This document shows positions 48,181 to 58,393 of a stretch of DNA of 64,000 nucleotides, one piece after another. The stretch spans positions 62,001-126,000 of the forward strand of contig JACCGJ010001312.1 of the NCBI GenBank assembly GCA_013407085.1, read 5' to 3'. Below the pieces are notes generated by a model. The model was not told where the DNA came from and did no database searches. It was given only the letters and a program-made list of their open reading frames with translations. The DNA comes from Atriophallophorus winterbourni. Taxonomy: Eukaryota; Platyhelminthes; Trematoda; Plagiorchiida; Microphallidae. Each line of letters starts with the position of its first letter. The first letter of the stretch is position 1. Made by a program: the position numbers and the translations under genes.

Positions 48181-49195
48181 GATCAGACAGCTTTGTTTCG
48201 TTTAATGTTTGAGTCATCCTAAATATTAAATGCTCATGCCAAAAATCATGTTATACTTTGTGGGATTTGCCGATGTTATCTACAGAAAACTTGATCAAGA
48301 TACGCTATATATTATTGATTCTACAAAAATACATATTTCTATGAAGTCTCTTCATTTCTTCCTTATTTTTCTCTCGACATATACCACTGACATTATTCGA
48401 AATTATGAAAGCAATCATCAATCTCCATTATTGTGGATTCGGTAAAATTTCATCTTCATATCTTGAATATCGCTGAGCAAATTGTAGATAGCGGTTAAAA
48501 TCCACATAAATTTATAAAATATTTCCGCCTCCACGTAAATATGCCATAATTTAATAATCTAGGCTTTTGAAGTAATTCAACGCTTTGATGGATAATTTTG
48601 GATCCTTCGTTAATATATTAAAAAAGTCAAATCTAGAAAATTAGAGATGATTCGATAATTCTAGATGGAAATAATCACTTAGAATTCTCATACCTCAAAT
48701 TACTAGATCATGATCGTCCGGAAACTGCTTGAATATGTTTTTATAGTAAAGAAGGTGAATGTATTTCAAGTTATTAAAGACTAATTTGCCATGCATCCGT
48801 TCAATATTTTGAGGTGAACTAATGATAGTTGAAGAAAATATAAAAAATATTTCCTTCCACATTGATTATCAACGTATTTAATTTTGCGGTTTGGTTACAC
48901 ATTTTGTTCCTGAATATTTTGAGCCGAAATTTAAAATGCCATAAAATATATATTGAAATATATGTTAAAATTTCTTCAAAATATTTAACGGCAATATGTG
49001 CGGGAACATTTGTTGTTTATCCGATAAAGCGTATGAGCATTGCCCAGAAGATTTTATTAAAGTTGTTCTAATGCCGATCAATCGCTTGCCTCACGGTCAA
49101 TGTCGACCGTGTGACACGAGTAAACTTCATCGGATATGTGCTATAACAAGCATTGATATTCGGTTACCGATTACAAATTATTCGTCCAAAATGTG
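48181..49195. other. AT-rich spacer, nothing secure
   Basis: A small Cys-rich plus frame near 48996-49190 (CGNICCLSDKAYEHCP, QCRPC) could be a remnant of a zinc-finger ORF1, directly upstream of a CR1 fragment, but the spacing is not diagnostic. Confidence 0.35.
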
Positions 49196-49460
49196 AGAAT
49201 CGACTGGCGCATATTAAGTTTGATACGCTGGCCTGCAGAAGACTTAGATTAGATTTAATCATCAAATATAAAATACTGAACCAAGGATTCGTATTCTGGG
49301 TCATCTATTTCTTCTCCGGTCAAGCCAGACTTCACTCAATCATACATTGGCATTGCATATTCCACATTCTCACCAGGATGGTCCCCGGTTCTTCTTGTCG
49401 ATGCGCGATTGTTTCTTTTTTGAAACGCTTTATCGTTAGACTTTTTGCAAACATCTAGTA
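49196..49460 (+). mobile_element. CR1-like LINE C-terminal fragment
   Basis: The plus frame reads DTLACRRLRLDLIIKYKILN, matching RRMRGDLILAYKIL in the long copy, then diverges with shifts through HWHCIFHILTRM (compare LEIPHSK). It is old and truncated at both ends. Confidence 0.6.
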
Positions 49461-49955
49461 AAAGTATTTTCAGTATCAATTGAAAGTATTGGTATAAGGT
49501 TGTATTGCTCTTCAAGTCAACACGTCTTTCAAGGGATTGTGAAATCGCTTTAAATTTATGTTTGATATTATCAAATTTAACTGTTCCAATGATTTCGAGA
49601 ATCGGACTTACTGATTGTTTTTTATGGAAGAAATTGGGTGATTACGCATCTACGTTGATTAAAGCGCAATATATTGTTGATAAAGTTGTGATTAAAGAAG
49701 ACTGTTTTATTTCCTGTTAGTTGGATGGATTTTGAAAATTTTACAGAAAACAATGGATTATCAATTTCACGTTTTGGGAAATGCAATCATTATGAAATAC
49801 CGAGAAGAGTTTTGTTCACATTTGATGTGAGTTCCTAATTACTTGTCAAAAAAACCCAAAGAGAATGTTGTTACAAATTCAGTTACCATGGGCACGCTCT
49901 TTGATAATAAATTTGATGTTTTTCAGGTAAATGTTAAATTTCATCTTGTGGCAAA

Positions 49956-50572
49956 ATGCTAGTTACAAGAATGATCTTTAAACTGTTCGTTTGGCTTCTG
50001 GCTTGTAATCGCACGCAAACGGCTCAATGTCCTGCCGATATGACACCAATTTCAAATTTCGGATGTTTCAAAGAGGTTGGGAGAAACGACTCATTCTGCG
50101 ATGCAAACATGCAGTGCTTGTCGTACGGGAAATCGGTCGGACTGAGAACGCATTTGATAGGTGCAGATTTTGACGCAATCCGACATATCGGTGGAGATGG
50201 TGAATATTGGACAAGCGTGAATGATCTGTTAGTTGAACGTTCCGGGTCTTCAAGCGGTTGGAATTCCATAGCGAGAAACGGAAGCCAACGGATCATCGAT
50301 TTCACCGGTGGTACTAATTTGAATCATGGAGACATTATCTTTGCTGACATATATGCGGGAGTCATGTATTTGAATGGTCACAATATTTTGACATCTATCT
50401 ATCCCAAGGTTCTCTGTCAACTAACTGAGGGAGACAACAAAAGGCGGGAAACAAAATTTATACTCGATTACCCTGATAAGTCTGTTCCATCGTTTGATGC
50501 AAACTCGAATATTGAATTACCGTGTATTGTAGATTTACAAAATATTCATTCGGACATTGAATGTGGATTCAG
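49956..50572 (+). CDS. Exon 1 of a C-type-lectin-like membrane protein gene
   Basis: ATG at 49956 (a second in-frame ATG at 49971) opens 205 codons to a strong donor, ATTCAG|GTATGT, leaving two bases. Residues 1-24 form a signal peptide (hydrophobic IFKLFVWLLAC, likely cleavage near TQTAQC). Then comes a C-type-lectin-like fold: CPADMTPISNFGCFKE, NMQCLSYGKSVGLRTHL, EYWTSVNDLL, SGWNSI, FTGGTNLNHGD and GVMYLNG with a closing VLCQL. The canonical EPN/WND calcium-binding motifs are not evident, so sugar binding is uncertain. The segment ends with a CIVDLQ...IECGF Cys pair that continues in exon 2. Trematodes have many secreted or tegumental lectin-like proteins. Confidence 0.75.
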
Positions 50573-51899
50573 GTATGTATCACTCAGTCTGAAGATCTAT
50601 TTTAACCACTTCCAATTTGCTATTCATTGCTAGAAAAACCGGTTCAATCCAACTACATCGTACAGAATCTAATATTCAATCGCATATTCAGATTATTTAC
50701 ATTTTAGATAATAGTAATCATTTTGATAAAGTGGCTCGATGTTTTCGTGATATGTAGAGATGACGAGTAATCAGTGAGTTAATAACATTGGTTTCGGTTA
50801 TTGAAAAGCATACTTAGTTCTATGCCACGAAAACTGAAGCTCGAATGATTGTAATGAAATCGCATAACGGCAGCAGTAATAAAAAGCTTTGTTCGAAAAT
50901 TTTTGAGATTTCAGCTGTAAGTTGACCTTCAATACAAAACGGTTGGCAATTGGAAATAAAACACGATGTATAACAAAATATTAGTGAGATACGACCGCTC
51001 GCACACATAATCTTGTAAACGATGTATTGAAGCAACTCGGATCACCGGTATAGTGAAATCCGTGATAGATATATGTTAAATTGTAATCAAATAATAGACA
51101 AGTATTGAAGCAGTTCGTTGTCGAACGATAGAATATTAGCGGTGATGATATTATGATTTAGTATTTTGAATTATTTTATCAAAATGCTTTCATGGGAGAG
51201 AGACATTGAGCGAGTAATAATGTTGATGCAAAGTTTCACTTTTTATAAAGGCTTTGCCATGGAGTATATGAGACTTTGCTCGGTTCAAACTGCGGCAATA
51301 AATCAGATGCATACTTGCAAAACATATCAACAATATTATCTCCCCAACCTTGACGAAGTTCAACCCGTTACATGGACCAACTTCACGACATCGAGTAGAT
51401 GCATACGAAATAACTTTGGCATAAACGTCAACCTCCACTCCAGGACGCCAGAGGTAGTATGTTGTTGCATAATTATCCAGCAAAATAACGATCGGATTCT
51501 GGAGCATAAAAAAGATCGAAAATTGGTGAAAAATTGTGAATTTTGATTTTCATGAAATGTTGATCTATACCATGTGTACCAGTGAGTATATTCATGATAT
51601 TATTAACATCATCATCATTATTATTCACGATAGAATTTGAAGCGAAATTGGCCTGACATATACGAAATGTGGTTATTGAAAGTACGCATACGTTATACTC
51701 ACGTTATATGCTCTATTTTATTGAGTCTGAATTACCGTGTTTATGTGATATACATAATCCTATATGTTTTGTCAAAATTCGCTCAATTAAATAATTATCG
51801 CATGTTACAAATTTTCCGTGCTCAATACGGACTTTGTTTATATTCCAGACATATTAGTTTGAATACTCCGTTAGATCGCACCGATGAAGTTTCACTTCA

Positions 51900-52400
51900 G
51901 GGTTGAAATTCCTGATGGTTTTGTCCATACCTAATGTGTGCAATCAGCAAGAAACTTGCCAGGAAACCATCTACGTTTATATGGGCATGTGATCGAACTA
52001 GTGGGTCGTGTGTATCCTGATCCAACCTTTTGCGTACAAGTGCAACTCTTGCACCAATTTTCTAGTATTTTAAGTGATGATCGTACTGTCCCTCCCTAAT
52101 GAGCTCAAATATCATGAAACAGGTGGTGGTTTGTGTGCAAAGCAAATGCATTAATACCAGGAATGCTTGGTCCAGCTCTCTGGTTTAAATCATCTGCTTG
52201 TGTGTTAGAACTTGCGATTGAGAAGGCTGGTCATGACGATTTTATTTAAAAATAAATAAATTTTCAGATTTTCTAGTGCTCACATCATCTGCGCTTACAT
52301 ACCTTACAGGATATCTGACTGTTTGGCGTCATCAGGTGGAGCCAGTAAGATTCGCTTCAGTGAGCCCTAAACGAGAAATAAATGCATAACTTTCTAACAT
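51900..52400. repeat. Ribozyme-repeat units in intron 1 of the lectin-like gene
   Basis: Two decayed plus-oriented subfamily-1 units (cores CTAATGTGTGC at about 51943 and CTAATGA at 52096-52102, the latter with GAAACAGGTGGTGG) are followed by a minus-oriented subfamily-2 fragment with TCATCAG at 52329-52335 and the GATTCGCTTCAGTGAGC edge. None has a fully intact core. Confidence 0.7.
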
Positions 52401-52664
52401 ATATATTCACTCTTTTACTTTTGTTGAATTATGAAATTAATAGCTGATGGCATCACCCATTAAGAAATCATTCAAATGAATATTTGTGTTTTAATGAAAC
52501 AGAAAACCTACGTAAATTTCCGAAAATCAAATATGGATAAATGAAGATTAATAGCGTCGAGTAAAATTACTAGATTTGAATGAAACTGGTAACCATTGTT
52601 AACCATTTTCCAAAATCTCACCAATTATTATGGTTAGTGAAGTGATTTTTCGATTGATTTACAG

Positions 52665-52774
52665 ATGCGTCATCGACCACAGTTGCGTCATGTTCTACTT
52701 CAGCAAAATTGACTCAATTTGCTTGAAAGTTCTTTTCGTCAACGCCGCGTACGATTCGAGATATTCCCGGATTA
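52665..52774 (+). CDS. Exon 2 of the C-type-lectin-like gene
   Basis: Acceptor TTCGATTGATTTACAG ends at 52664. The first base completes the AG left by exon 1 to Arg, and the frame reads CVIDHSCVMFYFSKIDSICL then KVLFVNAAYDSRYSRI, so exon 1 and 2 together give IECGFRCVIDHSC, a compact Cys-rich module that may resemble a PAN/apple-type or EGF-like fold. Two donors are possible, at 52775 (GTTCAC) or 52796 (GTCCAC); both leave one base, as exon 3 requires. The intron 1 length would be 2.1 kb. Confidence 0.6.
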
Positions 52775-52920
52775 GTTCACTCAGACGATGGGCTAGTCCA
52801 CCATGAAGAACACGAACCGACCGCAGGATATATAATATCATTCAGACATCCATACGCCCATTTATGAAAGATATTCACATTTTTTCGATTAAACTCATTC
52901 TCATCTCATTGGAACTTCAG

Positions 52921-53156
52921 CTTTTCTTTTGCTTCTCGATGAATATGACCTTTGGTTTGACGATGGTGCTCTGTTCCCCCATGCAGCATTCATTTTTTTG
53001 GTTCTTTTAGTTATTAGTATCCTAGTTGCAGAATATTACCTAATAATTATGCATCATTGTGAACGTTTTACACAAAAATTCAAGGCACGAAAAGCGCTAA
53101 CAATTCCAATAATCCAAGCTTGTAGATCGCTAGCGATCTTCTTTGTCATGAATTAA
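52921..53156 (+). CDS. Exon 3 of the C-type-lectin-like gene: transmembrane helix and tail
   Basis: Acceptor CTCATTGGAACTTCAG precedes a frame that starts with two bases and reads FLLLLDEYDLWFDDGALFPH, a 23-residue hydrophobic helix AAFIFLVLLVISILVAEYYL plus IIM, then a basic tail (HHCERFTQKFKARKAL) and TAA. With the signal peptide in exon 1 this predicts a type I membrane protein of about 320 residues. The exon could instead belong to another transcript, but the phase fits. Confidence 0.6.
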
Positions 53157-53343
53157 TTGATAACTGCTTTGGTCTCGTTGATAATACATCGTTTATCATT
53201 ATACCTCTATTTTTTCTGCGAAACAGAAATTTGCCGTTCCGAAAGTCGATTTTTCATTACAATTATATCTCAGTCTTGTCATACATCACACAGGCAATTA
53301 TACAAATTTTCTACTCGGTCGATATCCTTTGGTGAAAGCATAC

Positions 53344-53531
53344 CATTGGGTGGTTAGTGTGTTGGGAATAAATCCAGATAAATTCACTAGAAGCGTATTG
53401 TTCGAATTAGAAATGAAACAGAAATTGTTGTGCATATTGCAACTAATTGTAGGTGCAACTCCGTTTGGATTATTGATATCTAGCATAAAAATTTGACCTC
53501 GTGTCGTGAGACGAAATGTTTCGCTCTTTCC
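53344..53531 (-). CDS. Possible extracellular exon of the minus-strand gene
   Basis: On minus, acceptor CTTTATTGCCATCACAG is followed by 188 bases in phase 0: GKSETFRLTTRGQIFMLDIN, NPNGVAPTISCNMHNNFCFI, then SNSNNTLLVNLSGFIPNTLT and a GTATGC donor after CAATG. It has two NxS/T glycosylation sites, a nearby Cys pair and a LSGFIPNT segment like the E-F strands of a fibronectin III domain. Linking it to the exons below 43.5 kb is inference; if correct, the lectin-like gene lies inside an intron of this gene on the other strand. A further coding-like minus stretch at 53771-53959 may be another exon. Confidence 0.4.
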
Positions 53532-54322
53532 CTGTGATGGCAATAAAGTCTTTATAACTGTTCGAGTGTGTGATTTAGCTGTAGAAATTCAATTAACATG
53601 AATTCAACCTTTCTCCACATACACAATGCGTTTTATATCTCTTATTCTCTATACAATCAGTCTTCCACGAAATTATCAAACTTCGAGAATATTTCTTCCT
53701 TTCATGTGTAACTTGTACAGTATTCGTTGTGTGTGCTATTTCAACGCTGATATGAAGAAGAAATATTGAATTATTTAGAACAACGCTTTGTGCTTCTTTT
53801 TCTCATAGGTGTATAATGAGCTAGTGTGAAATATCTGTCAAGGCCATTACGAGTATCGGTTCTAATCAAACAGTAAGTGACGATGGATGAAAGTAAGTAT
53901 TGCGCGATTACTATCTGGGTACAAATGTCCGGCTCATTGGCAGTGAACTTTCTGAACAAAGATATGAGGAAAGTCCCTTCCGTATAAGTTGAGCAATACT
54001 TTGCATCGAAGATTGAAATTTCTCATCGCCAGTCATTCCGTTCTTAGTTATAAAGTAAAAGGCATGTGGAGTAATTATTGTTATTTTTCTAACGTTGGAA
54101 AAAACGATAGTTTCGTTAAAGTATTTCCACTACCTACCAATTGGTAATCTTAAATCACCATTTTCAATTTCCTGGAAGATAAACTGTTTAGTCATGACGT
54201 CCTATGTTTTACAATCGCTTCCGCAGCTTCTGGTGAGGAGCTTGCGCCAAAATTAATTATTTTTCCGCACCAAATTTTGAATAGAACTATAATTTTCGTG
54301 AAAATACGGTCAGCGGAGTACT
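53532..54322. other. No secure gene
   Basis: Apart from the exon-like minus stretch near 53771-53959, nothing is supported. Confidence 0.4.
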
Positions 54323-54379
54323 GTATGTATGTATGTATGTATGTATGTATGTATGTATGTATGTATGTATGTATGTATG

Positions 54380-54413
<34 letters not shown>

Positions 54414-54514
54414 TGTATGTATGTATGTATGTATGTATGTATGTATGTATGTATGTGTGTATGTATGTATGTATGTATGTATGTATGTATGTATGTATGT
54501 ATGTATGTATGTAC
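54323..54514. repeat. (ATGT)n microsatellite, about 48 units
   Basis: A 190-bp run of GTAT repeats with two interruptions (ATAT at about 54380 and GTGT at about 54455). It creates spurious MYVC and YIHT reading frames on both strands. Confidence 0.97.
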
Positions 54515-55237
54515 GTCTGTTATGCGGCCCGTGTTTATTCAATTAGTCCGACCAACATAATATTTTTGCACGCTTCGACATCATCATCAAACTTTTGTCC
54601 CTAGACTATGAGAATTGCTTCCGTGATGTATAAATTGTTACACACTCAGACAACCTGGATATTTTTGAAGCAAATTTGGACAAATACTTGATATAAATCC
54701 CAAATTTTGATACGATTTACATTACATGAGTTTCCCTGTTTTTCTTCATTTTTATTGTATAAAGCTCAGAAATATATCCTATGGTTATTGTGGAGCTAAA
54801 AGCTTTTTAGACCATTACAACTTTGAATCAACTTTGAAACATATTGCTAAATTGAAGGATATTGATTCGTTATCTTTAATAACGAGATAAGAACTCCATC
54901 CAGTAAAATATATAATCGTTGAAACAATTCAAAAACGTCAGCAAACATTTTAAATTGACTCTTATTCAGGCGTATTAGTGAACGCATCGTCGAGATCAGT
55001 TGGACCGATTAGGATTTGATTTTCGGGAAAAATTGACCAACGATTATGCAAATGTTCTGCGCGTTTCACTTGAGCAAATTGGGAATAAGGACATCAACAA
55101 TATAAAGATTAACCGAAAATCTCCCTTGTTATAATTGTATAATTGAACTCTGTACTGTTCCGTTTTCATTGCGCAAAACAGGAGTGTATTTCGAAAAAAT
55201 GGCAAAGAATATTTAAAATTACTAATATATAGTTGCG
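54515..55237. other. AT-rich spacer, nothing recognised
   Basis: No supported feature, although CCCTAGACTATGAGAATTGC and similar blocks may be from unknown repeats. Confidence 0.4.
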
Positions 55238-55340
55238 GTCACTCACCCCTCACTCACACCTCACAACCGGTATCTGAGTGCTTGCCGTCTTCAGATGGAG
55301 ACAGTAAGATCAGTTCTAGCAAGATTTCACTGGGACAATG
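55238..55340 (-). repeat. Ribozyme-repeat fragment (subfamily 2), decayed core
   Basis: Read on minus: GAACTGATCTTACTGTCTCC, core CTGAAGA (mutated), CGGCAAGCACTCA, GATA for GAAA, CCGGTTGTGAGG. It is non-functional. Confidence 0.6.
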
Positions 55341-55899
55341 TTTCTGTGCAATGTCTATCTAATCATATGCAATTGCATTTTCATGTATCTGCTGTAGAAG
55401 GAATTGATTGGGAATTGCTTTATTTGAAAAAACGACATTTAATTCAGCAGCTATTTTTTCTATAAAATGTAAAAATAGATTTTTCTAGGTAATTTGATTA
55501 TGTAGTATGCTAACAAGATGGAGTATGTAGTGAACTTAATGATTTGATGTTATTATCTTGTTTGAAGCCAACGACGTTTTTCGTGTAATACCGATGATCG
55601 AAAGTTTCGATCTGGTGCCGGGTGTTATGGTTCCCAGTGGTTGATTTTGTACACGGTTTAAAAATCAAAAAAACGGACTTTTGCAAAAATTGACTCGACA
55701 TTGAACATGTCACAAAGTTATCAATCGGAATGTTCTAACAAATAATCCAAAAACAATCATCAATGTGTTTATAAAATTTCAGAATTTGCTTAAAAAATGC
55801 ACCAGGAATTGGATTTCCTACATCTACGAGTGTGATTATCTTTGAAAAATTACGTTTGAGACATATATGTATAGAACGTAGACTTGTACCAAGAGCATG

Positions 55900-56220
55900 C
55901 ATCAACTTGCCAACGGTCATTTATTAACCATTGACGACCAATACCATATTACAAAGACGACAAGTGTCCTCAATCAACTCAAACATTTATTTTGGAAATT
56001 TCCGCTCGAGAAATACCCAAGGAACATGGATACATACTTGAAATCAGTCATGGAAAGAGGTGTGCAATCATCGTATGCGTGGCTTAAGAAGGATGTAGAA
56101 CTTATCAGCGCTTAACATATCTACGTCTCAGCATCCTAAACAAGCCTCATATAGAAAGGATAGCTCTACTGAATCTGTTAGACTTTGCGTATCGACGAAA
56201 AAGATAGGAACTTTTTCCTA
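55900..56220 (+). mobile_element. CR1-like LINE C-terminal fragment
   Basis: The plus frame 55897-56115 aligns with the CR1 block after the RT: LNQLKHLFWKFPLEKYPRNM corresponds to LGMLRRIFGRFSPGCFPLMM, and SSYAWLKKDVELISA to AQAWTPWLQKDILLL. It is highly diverged. Confidence 0.55.
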
Positions 56221-57053
56221 CTTTGCTACAATATACAATACCGAACTATAAAAATTTACACAAAGGAATAATTGGAATTATCATACTTATGAATATACGC
56301 TGGTGGTTCTCCATTCCCGCCGGAATTGGGTACGGTATTTATATTCTGACCGCAAGTGATTTACTTAGAATAGTTTACTTTCTACCGTTACTCGCTCCGC
56401 TAGATTGCATGACTAAAAACGAAATTAGACCAGTTTTTTTTAAATTATCAATTTCCCGATTACTTGTATACTATGACTTATCTCGTTTTATAGATTTATA
56501 TTTACCATTTATTGTCATATGATTATTGTTCTTTGTTGCTCTTTAGAAGATAACCTACGTTGTATTACCTGGAATGATGAAGCTAATTTCCACACCAGTG
56601 TCAATGCAATGTTTATGATAAAAACAAGTCGTGTAATATTCCATCGCCTAATTTTACTGCGATTTGTATAAAATATAATTTTAGCGGCTCGCATGCGGAA
56701 AACGTTTGGCGAGAATATCATGTTAGGACAAATTATTCAAAATGAGTCTATACCTATTTCGCAAATAGTTTCAAGCAGATTTTATCAAAACGATTTTAGT
56801 CAGAACACTTAATACTTGCTTCGCATAGTGTTTCACTTGTATATGGCTGAATTACAGACAAAATTGAATCTCATAAAAGCTTGCAGGGAGGGAATTGAAT
56901 TGTTAGCGGATTGGGTAATGTTTAATCGGGCAAGTGTCTTATCATCATAGTAGACCACTGTTGAACTATTTCCAGAGGTGCTGTTCACCACTTGTTAGCG
57001 GAAAGTTTACCGTAAGTACATTTTCCATAAGAGAGTTGAATATATATTACATA
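56221..57053. other. No secure gene
   Basis: A hydrophobic 99-codon plus frame (56223-56522) follows the LINE fragment without start context, splice sites or a known family; I do not call it. Confidence 0.35.
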
Positions 57054-57166
57054 TACACTCAAATCTCGGTACTATGCAACCCGTCGGGACCGAGCATGAG
57101 TGGCATAGCAGCGAGAGTGGCATAGTAACGAGGGTTTGTAAAAACGGCTTTATTTTCTCAAGTCCA

Positions 57167-58330
57167 TCATTTATTTGCACAATCGATCAGTCCAAAGCTC
57201 GCAAAAATCGTCGGTTGACTCATCTTCGTTCGTTGGATCTCGTACATCTCGTTGTATAGCCACTCACACGCTTGCATCACACTGGGCTTCCCGCTTTTCT
57301 GCTGCATGAACTTTCGAACAGTGATCCAAGCGCGCTGGGTTTCCTCGGACAAAACGATTTCCTCCTCGCTAATCAATTCCTCTCCGCTTTCCACCGGCTC
57401 CTCCTTGTGGAGCATCTCCTCCGCAATCTCCTCCAGCGTGAATGACCCGCGAGGCGTTCGTCGGCTTCGAGAAAGTCAGGCAGCTCAGTCTGCTCGTAAT
57501 CGTACATCTTTTCCTCGACAGGCAGAGATTTACAGATCTTGAGCAACTCCGCATCCTAAGGCTCAGTTCGGATTTCTTATTCGAGTTCGCCTGTACGTGA
57601 CCGGGATCTCCTTCTAATTGAAGAAACGGGGTCTCTTGGAACTGCCGATCACCAAAAGGGGAAACTTCTCGCTGCCGCTCATGTTTGCCCCAACCACAAG
57701 AGTAATCCTTTGCTTGCTTTTATTTCTTACAGTACACCGCTCTCCCCTAAAAGCCATGGTCTTGTTCGAAATCTGTTGTTAGAAGAGTCCAGTCTCGTCC
57801 AGGTTGAAGACATCATCTGCAGAGAACTGCCTGAGTAAGGGCTGGAGAACCTGCTGCTGTCAATCAATAAGAGATTGGGAATCCACCGCTCCAGCTTCGC
57901 CCTGCACTTGAACATGACGCCATTAAGCTTCTCGAAGCAGACTAACCAACCTTCGCTCGCTATGAAGTCTGGGATGTGCATCAGCTCGGCCAGTTTCATC
58001 GCCTTCTTCTTGATCAGATCGCCGCTTCCTTCAGCCACATCAGCACTCCCTCCTCAAGCTTTGGGTCTTGAGGCTGCGTCAGCTTTATGCGCTTCGATGG
58101 AACTCTAGCTTTGATTGCAGCTTCAATTGCATCCTTCTTGCTGAGAATGTCCTTCACGGTGGTTCTCTTAACTTTGACGACCCATTTCTTTCTAATCTCC
58201 CTCGCCAACTTGGACTGCTTCGGCTCCTTCTTCACAGCATCGATGATCTCGAGCTTCCACTTCAGCGTAAAGTCGTTTCGCTTGCGTTTATTGAGCTGAC
58301 ATTATGTACTGAATCGTTTGAAAAATAACG
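57167..58330 (-). pseudogene. Tigger/pogo transposase remnant
   Basis: Read on minus: an N-terminal CENP-B-type helix-turn-helix (KRNDFTLKWKLEIIDAVKK, then LAREIRKKWVVKVKRTTVKD) at 58300-58130; a second CENP-B/Tc5-like DNA-binding helix region with KKKAMKLAELMHIPDFIASE (58020-57960); then the DDE domain start with DDVFNLDETGLF (about 57810) and [20 protein letters not shown]. The centre of the DDE domain is deleted, so the later catalytic acidic residues are missing. The C-terminal acidic segment (ESGEELISEEEIVLSEE) ends at 57167. Several stops occur. GC content is higher than in the flanks. Confidence 0.85.
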
Positions 58331-58393
58331 ATGTCACTGTTGTGAGTGTCTGTTTGTGCGCGCGCTTTCGTGGGTATATCTATCGATACTTAA

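Noticed and set aside
51166..51546. 126-codon plus frame considered as exon 2 of the lectin-like gene
   Set aside because: The only acceptor (TTTTTATAAAG) gives the wrong phase for exon 1 and a stop in the required frame; 52665-52774 fits better.
54192..54604. Long open frames on both strands (MYVC and YIHT repeats)
   Set aside because: Entirely produced by the ATGT microsatellite.
56223..56522. Hydrophobic 99-codon plus frame
   Set aside because: No initiation context, splice partner or known family; composition follows the AT-rich background.
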